From NCBI GenBank assembly GCA_036940085.1, contig JALLBK010000476.1, positions 1 through 24,921 on the forward strand: a DNA stretch of 24,921 bases, written 5' to 3'. A program made the translations under genes and the position numbers. The notes under the pieces are model-generated. The model was given only the letters and a program-made list of their open reading frames with translations. It was not told where the DNA came from and searched no databases. Below are positions 20,034 to 24,921 of this stretch, piece after piece (position 1 is the stretch's first letter; each line of letters opens with the position of its first letter). Origin of the DNA: Discostella pseudostelligera. Its lineage: Eukaryota; Bacillariophyta; Thalassiosirophyceae; Thalassiosirales; Thalassiosiraceae.

Positions 20034-22415
20034 ATGGCGCGCCTGGGATGGAGGACAACTAACAGGACGCCAACTCCATTCATCCGACGAATCCGAGATC
20101 CGACGATGATGGTGATGGCTGCCGGTGGCGAGAAGTGTAGTAGTACCCCCCTCGCTCACCAACCCCAACCACCACCACCATCAGGAATTGGAATCGCATT
20201 GATCATGGCCAACAATAAGAATCGCATGCAATGCAAACGATGGCAACTCTCAAAAAGATCCAAAATCACATTTCATGTTATTAATTTGCTATCCCTATCC
20301 GGACCATTGCCACATGCTTGGGCTTTTACATCGTTTACGTCGTCAAAGTATTCGTCGCCACCGGTATCGTGGAACAATAACAATGTACCCGTTCATTCAC
20401 CATTTGAGCTCAACCATTCGTGTTCAAAACTGAGATCAGTGAATGGCGATGACGTTGAAGATATTAGCGGAAATGATTTTGACGACGATGGTTTGCCTCC
20501 ACTATTTGCGGATCAATCTACAATTAATAGAGACCATCGGCCGTCGCATTCAATGACACACGCAATAGAACGGGTTAGAAATCGCTTATTTTCTTCATCG
20601 GGTGAAATACATAATGATACAAATAATGACAATCTCTTGAAGAAGATTGTCCAAATGGGGATCACATATCAAGTCAAACAACAAACCTTCAAAGTTGCAC
20701 CTGATCGATCAAGATCGTTTCATTCTATGGAAAGGGTACCGGGTTGTATTGCCACAGTTTATTTGCGAACAACTTTAATACCAATATCGAGGCAATCTAC
20801 AATAGATCCGAAGAACTTTCGTGTCATTCTATCTGGTACTGCCGATGCCATGCTCAGCGGTGGACTGCTGGCTATTCTCGCGGATATATTTGGTGTTGAT
20901 AATGAGGTGACCCGTTCATCGGAAGATTTTGTTACTGCTGATGATGTATTACATCTGAATCCAGACAATTTCACTACTACGATAGGGTTGCAATCTGTTT
21001 TAAGTCGAGGTAGGAACGATGGCATTGCATCAATGATTCGATTGGTCCAACGTCAAATAAAGGAGATGCTTGGTGAAGAGCACAAGTCCTTCGACAGTCC
21101 TGGTGACGTCTTGGACGTGGACGATAATGGATTGAGCAAATTATTGGAAACATCATTCAACAATACGGTTTATCGGGAAGATACAGCACACAAACCATCA
21201 GTGGCCATGCTTCTTTCTGGAGGGGTCGACTCCTCAGTTGCGCTGCATCTATTGCTCCGCCAAAATTACAACGTTACTGCATTTTACCTACGCATTTGGC
21301 TCGAGGATGAGTTAGCCCATTTAGGGGAGTGTCCCTGGGAAGACGACTTGCAGGTCTGTCAAGCTGTATGTGAGCATGCTGGAAATGTGCCATTAGAAGT
21401 TGTCAGTTTGGGAAAGGAGTATCGCGAGCAAGTAGTACAATATACAATCGATGAGGCACAGCGAGGCCGAACACCAAATCCAGATATCATGTGCAACAGT
21501 CGAGTCAAATTTGGTTGCTTTTTAGATTACATTAGCAGCAATGGGATGGAGTTTGATTTCATTGCATCTGGACATTATGCACGGTTGGAAGATGAAACAC
21601 CGACAAACGGGATGCAGATCCCCCAAAAGCGCTTGTTCCGCGCGCCGGATCCTATTAAAGACCAATCCTACTTTCTTTGTGCCCTGACACAGCGCCAGTT
21701 ATCCAAGATTCTATTCCCGATTGGGGCATATCAAAAGAGTGAGGTTCGAGCTCTCGCAACACATTTTCAGCTACCCAATCGCAACCGTCTAGATTCGCAA
21801 GGCTTGTGCTTCTTGGGAAAGGTGCGATTTGACGATTTCTTAGAATCGTATCTCGGCAAGAAACCAGGGGATGTGGTAGATGCATTGAACGGGGAAGTAA
21901 TTGGTCATCACAACGGTCTATGGTATCATACTGTCGGCCAACGAAAAGGAATAGGCAAGGTAATTTCCCCGTTCGCGACAGCTCGAGGTCCATGGTATGT
22001 TGTGGCAAAAGATCAGAAGCGAGATATTGTCTACGTATCTAATCGGTATGACGAGGAGGACTTTGCGGGTGCGAGGAGCGATTTTGAGGTGGAGGATGTG
22101 CGATGGATATCTGGTGAACCCCCCGCTGATGCTCACGTTGAAATTGGCTCTGAACGAAGCTGGAAAGAAGTAGTGATGGATATGAAGATACGGCACGGGC
22201 CAAGGATTGTCCAGGGTACTCTTTTGCTGAAAGAAAATGGATCGATTGGAAATGTACGCTTAATCCAAAAGGATGGCGGGCTGGCACCTGGCCAATACGT
22301 TGTCTTTTATCGTGCTGGCACTGATGAATGCCTAGGCGCTGGAATCATCAGTGAGCGGCATTGGGCAAATTTTCTGAAGAACATCGACGGTGTTGCATGG
22401 CAACGTGTAGAGTAG
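20034..22415 (+). CDS. SufE-MnmA fusion: sulfur acceptor domain plus tRNA 2-thiouridylase
   Basis: A single exon of 793 residues from ATG 20034. Residues 174-347 resemble SufE: VPGCIATVYLR carries the persulfide Cys (Cys238), followed by GTADAMLSGGLLAILADI and LSRGRNDGIASMIRLVQRQI, the last two helices of the fold. Residues 390-793 are a full MnmA/TRMU: ATP-pyrophosphatase loop SGGVDSS (395-401), NPDIMCNSRVKFG with Cys487, GHYARL, DQSYFLC, DSQGLCFLGKVRF with Cys592, and WYHTVGQRKGIG. Cys487 and Cys592 match the catalytic Cys pair that makes 2-thiouridine at wobble U34. A fused SufE could take sulfur from a SufS-type desulfurase and pass it on directly (inference). In-frame ATGs at 20205 and 20226 would give a signal peptide ending PLPHAWA|FTSF, a diatom plastid-type site. 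The longer N-terminus is Arg-rich and could be mitochondrial. The stop lies 113 bp from the convergent neighbour's stop. Confidence 0.88.
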   Translation: MARLGWRTTNRTPTPFIRRIRDPTMMVMAAGGEKCSSTPLAHQPQPPPPSGIGIALIMANNKNRMQCKRWQLSKRSKITFHVINLLSLSGPLPHAWAFTSFTSSKYSSPPVSWNNNNVPVHSPFELNHSCSKLRSVNGDDVEDISGNDFDDDGLPPLFADQSTINRDHRPSHSMTHAIERVRNRLFSSSGEIHNDTNNDNLLKKIVQMGITYQVKQQTFKVAPDRSRSFHSMERVPGCIATVYLRTTLIPISRQSTIDPKNFRVILSGTADAMLSGGLLAILADIFGVDNEVTRSSEDFVTADDVLHLNPDNFTTTIGLQSVLSRGRNDGIASMIRLVQRQIKEMLGEEHKSFDSPGDVLDVDDNGLSKLLETSFNNTVYREDTAHKPSVAMLLSGGVDSSVALHLLLRQNYNVTAFYLRIWLEDELAHLGECPWEDDLQVCQAVCEHAGNVPLEVVSLGKEYREQVVQYTIDEAQRGRTPNPDIMCNSRVKFGCFLDYISSNGMEFDFIASGHYARLEDETPTNGMQIPQKRLFRAPDPIKDQSYFLCALTQRQLSKILFPIGAYQKSEVRALATHFQLPNRNRLDSQGLCFLGKVRFDDFLESYLGKKPGDVVDALNGEVIGHHNGLWYHTVGQRKGIGKVISPFATARGPWYVVAKDQKRDIVYVSNRYDEEDFAGARSDFEVEDVRWISGEPPADAHVEIGSERSWKEVVMDMKIRHGPRIVQGTLLLKENGSIGNVRLIQKDGGLAPGQYVVFYRAGTDECLGAGIISERHWANFLKNIDGVAWQRVE

Positions 22416-22528
22416 CAGGTGCTAATAATCATGCTTAAATAAGAATGTTGGACCCCGCTTTCCCCCACGAATATGACTCAACTGCTGTTACTATTGTTGC
22501 AAATGAAATGACAATGCTGCGCTTTTGC

Positions 22529-23733
22529 TCACAAATTATCAAGCTCGTCAAAGATATCCTCTGGCTCTTTCGTTGGGGCGCTCTTCTGCTTTTTCTTCTT
22601 CTGATTCTTCTCTGCGTTTCCCCCCGTTGAGGAACTCTTCTCAACCTTAATTTGTTCCTTATCATTCTTCATTGCATTTTCTATTGCCAACTTCTTTGCC
22701 AACTCCTCATCTCCACCCGCCTGCTTTACCAACTTCCTCCGTTCGGCAGCTGATACGAAATCCAATGGACTCTCGTAGTCGAAATAATCATCGTCAATAC
22801 TGTCAATAACCTCCCCCCGAACATCGACAAAGTTTTCTGCCCCCTTGGCACCGCAATTCGTGCACACTGTGTTGCCGCCCTGGAAGAACCATTCGCGATG
22901 ACGTGCGATGAAAATTGTGGCTCCTTCAATAGTTGCGGTTCATTGAAGCACCAAAATTAGAAACACATGGGCACAGACATTATGTTCATATCAAAATCAT
23001 CTAACATACCACATTTCAAGCAAGAGTAAGCGTGAAGTTCTTTTTCTTGTTCAGGAGAGGTGATCACCATATTCCTGTCGATATGATACGCGATGAAACA
23101 TAATTAGAGGAAGAATATTCATGTAGTAAATAATCATGTACTCACCATTGAGGTTGACGATCCCAAACTGGAATCTTATTGATAANAATATTCATGTAGT
23201 AAATAATCATGTACTCACCATTGAGGTTGACGATCCCAAACTGGAATCTATAATTCAATAATGTGAATAAGTATGCAATGGATAAGACGGGCAGAAAAGT
23301 TCGTGTTGATATGTAGACACACACATACCTTATTGATAAACCGGGCTCGGTACCATTTGAATAGAAACGCCGCAATTAGCAAGCCGACGTTCGTCTTGAA
23401 CCCCGATTGCAACGGCTCCATGCCATTGTCGCACAAACCTGCCGCCTTCATCGTATCCATTCGTTCCCATACTTGTTCACCAGAAGATCTGAGTCTTTGG
23501 CGTAGCGAGGATGCTATGGATGCCTTCGTCGTCGGCTTATTAATAATTTCGTGCATGAATCGCTGCGGTGTGGATTCAGTGTCATCGCTCGGGTGGACAA
23601 ACAAAACATCGGGAAGAGCTTTAGTAAAGGAGCGATGCTGCACAACGAGTGAAGTTGGCGAATGTGTGAACGCGTTTGACACCTGAAATACTGCCGCACA
23701 TGCAGCGACGGAGGTGACAAGAGCGGCTCTCAT
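22529..23733 (-). CDS. Plastid-targeted membrane-anchored rubredoxin-like (CxxC...CxxC) protein
   Basis: Proposed minus-strand exons: 23733-23329, 23247-23219, 23074-23010, 22923-22529 (297 aa). Donors are GTATGT, GTGAGT and GTATGT; split Trp and Gly codons restore frame, rebuilding PQWNMVITSP and SCLKCGATIFIARHREW. The N-terminus MRAALVTSVAACAAVF...SNA|FTHSP is a signal peptide with an ASAFAP-like site, the mark of diatom plastid import. A short hydrophobic segment (about 115-128, NVGLLIAAFLFKW) may be a membrane anchor. Cys163/166 and Cys187/190 (CLKCG...CTNCGA) form a rubredoxin or zinc-ribbon-like pair, followed by ENFVDV. The C-terminus is acidic, then Lys-rich, then acidic (EDIFDELDNL). 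Function is unknown; a thylakoid or envelope redox or assembly role is only a guess. Exon 2 is just 29 nt, and the intron beside it carries an assembly scar. Confidence 0.78.
23114..23249. repeat. 63-bp direct duplication flanking an N (assembly scar with a spliced exon junction)
   Basis: Bases 23114-23176 and 23187-23249 are identical over 63 bp (offset 73) and lie on either side of the N at 23186. Each contains the 29-nt exon 2 of the plastid gene plus part of intron 2. On the minus strand, the lower-coordinate copy is preceded by TTATCAATAAG, the exact last bases of exon 1 (23329-23339), joined directly to exon 2 with no intron. The upper copy has the genomic acceptor (TTATAG). The lower copy thus has the mRNA junction. 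Confidence 0.9.
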
Positions 23734-24090
23734 GGTCACGGTATCGATGTCGATCTCTGCGTGCCGGTGAAGAAGTGAGACAAATAATTCCATCCACGTC
23801 CACGTGGACTGTGCGTGGATGATTGAGACTTCCGTCTGTCTTGCGTTCATCGCCTGTCTGTGCCCCCTCACACGCACAATACCTCCACGTGCAAGACCAT
23901 TGAGTCGAGTCAATGATTTTTCCTGCCAAAATTTGTGACCCAATCTGCTCCAATGACCAACAATGAGCAATGAGAGAGGAATCGTAAGAATATTAATGAT
24001 AGTATCTCCCATTACAGCAGCTTCTTTTGCAACTCAGCACATGAGTTGAGCGGTGGGCCATTCTGTATGATGGTTGATGGTGTGTTTCAA

Positions 24091-24391
24091 GTTGGGACAT
24101 GCAAACATGGTGAGTGGTGCTGGGTGCTGGGCCATTCCTCTTGCACATGTTGAGATTGAGATTGAGTTGGGACAGTTGGGACACATGGGATGCAGCATGC
24201 AAAAGTAGGCTTTCTTGCTGGTGCACATGAGGGTCTTCTTTGGTACTAGTGTAAGAATATGTACATTGGTGTTGGGTGAGTATGTGGGACATCATATGAG
24301 GACAATTTGGACAATTGCTGAGATAGCACACAAACGTGGGCCTGGTGCTGTGTGCTGTGTGTACTATCTTTATCATGTTGGAGTTGGGACA
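24091..24391 (+). repeat. Dispersed GTTGGGACA nonamer, four copies
   Basis: Exact GTTGGGACA at 24091, 24166, 24175 (tandem with the previous copy) and 24383. They sit among further GGGACAT and GGGCC-type variants in a G/T-rich stretch. Most likely a decayed minisatellite or clustered sites; function unknown. Confidence 0.65.
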
Positions 24392-24436
24392 TGTAGAAAT
24401 GGGCCTATGTGTTCCAAAATTTCATTGAAACCCACC

Positions 24437-24635
24437 CCTTGATTTCCAAACTGTTTTTGAATATGACAACAATGACACCTGCATTCTGCCTTGGCACATG
24501 ACTGAAGCAGTCAACAAGGTCAAACAGGACCAGCAACTGGATAATTTATACCCTTGTTGATCCACACTTCATGCTGTTTCTCTAACATTTGATTGACAAA
24601 CACTCCTTGATTTCAAACTGTTCTTTGAATATGAC
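24437..24635 (+). repeat. Imperfect ~30-bp direct repeat, copies at 24437 and 24604
   Basis: Two copies beginning CCTTGATTTC and ending TTTGAATATGACA, differing by a one-base indel and one substitution, are spaced 167 bp apart. They may be ends or internal units of a small decayed repeat. No ORF accompanies them. Confidence 0.7.
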
Positions 24636-24859
24636 ACTCCTATGGGCAAGAAGTCAGGATTAATTAGCCCCAAGCTGCATGCCCTTTTTGTCACTGTGTA
24701 TCGTCAGCCTCATCTCTCATCACTACTACTAGTACTACTCAGCTATCATTATCTCCATAGTGGTATCACAACCATCATCATCTTTACTGTCACCCAACTG
24801 CATCATTCATCCATCTCACAGAAATAAGCAATAATTAGAATTAGCATTTTGCATGTTGT

Positions 24860-24921
24860 CTATTGCCTATTGCCTATTGCCTATTGCCTATTGCCTATTG
24901 CCTATTGCCTATTGCCTATTG
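24860..24921 (+). repeat. 7-bp minisatellite (CTATTGC)n, open at the right edge
   Basis: Eight perfect CTATTGC units plus six further bases, reaching the last base of the window, so the array length is unknown. The unit is not the TTAGGG telomere repeat. With the gene-poor flank it may mark a repeat-rich or unresolved region. Confidence 0.95.

Larger units (their letters stand above)
23734..24859. other. Gene-poor flank with degenerate short repeats
   Basis: Upstream of the plastid gene. Long frames here (for example 23993-24376 on the minus strand) are low-complexity, His/Ser/Thr-rich and have no recognisable domain. The first few hundred bases should hold the plastid gene promoter. The remainder carries the GTTGGGACA copies, an imperfect 30-bp direct repeat and CTACTACTAGTACTACT simple sequence. 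I see no RNA gene. Confidence 0.5.

Noticed and set aside
23993..24376. 127-residue minus-strand open frame
   Set aside because: Low-complexity His/Ser/Thr/Cys composition explained by the GTTGGGACA-type repeats; no domain, no splice signals, no plausible start context.
1..24921. Defence system, secondary-metabolite cluster, CRISPR or tRNA genes
   Set aside because: No repeat-spacer structure, cloverleaf candidates or clustered pathway genes were seen; the genes are unrelated eukaryotic housekeeping functions.

Overview
The window is nuclear DNA from a photosynthetic stramenopile, most likely a diatom. Three things point there. Genes are compact and dense, with short GT-AG introns of about 64-118 bp and strong GTGAGT/GTAAG donors. 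Two genes encode N-termini that look like diatom plastid presequences: a signal peptide ending in an ASAFAP-like 'A|F' cleavage site. One intergenic stretch resembles retroelement-related ORF debris I associate with diatom genomes. There are no bacterial operons, and I saw no tRNA, rRNA or CRISPR. Two single N bases (19465, 23186) show that this is a scaffolded assembly.

Layout, left to right. (1) The 3' part of a lipin-type phosphatidate phosphatase gene, whose frame is open to base 1 and therefore runs off the left edge. (2) A four-exon ATAD5/ELG1-type PCNA-unloader gene with an N-terminal Cys/His motif and a TIG-like insert. (3) A cysteine-rich conserved protein with a probable one-base frame break near 6900. 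(4) On the minus strand, a single-exon 1544-aa P5A ATPase (Spf1/ATP13A1). (5) A two-exon MidA/NDUFAF7-superfamily methyltransferase, divergent from the ATPase. (6) On the minus strand, a two-exon transaldolase. (7) A three-exon PWP2/UTP1 ribosome-biogenesis gene, divergent from transaldolase. (8) A broken, mobile-element-like ORF at about 19.4-20.0 kb. (9) A single-exon protein that joins a SufE-like domain to a complete MnmA tRNA 2-thiouridylase. (10) On the minus strand, a four-exon plastid-type protein with a rubredoxin-like C-x2-C...C-x2-C knuckle pair. (11) Repeat-rich, gene-poor DNA ending in a 7-bp minisatellite that runs off the right edge.

The genes are mostly unrelated housekeeping functions: lipid synthesis, replication-clamp unloading, ER membrane-protein quality control, mitochondrial biogenesis, pentose phosphate metabolism, rRNA processing, and organellar tRNA thiolation. 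The neighbourhood itself does not define a pathway. The most notable object is the SufE-MnmA fusion. It puts the sulfur acceptor of the SUF pathway and the tRNA-thiolating enzyme that uses that sulfur on one chain, and a plastid presequence is available from an internal start codon. The second most notable is an assembly scar at 23.1-23.25 kb, where an already-spliced exon junction sits next to an N inside genomic sequence.

Exon boundaries were placed by eye, from splice consensus plus frame and family continuity. Domain calls come from recognised motifs, not from searches.
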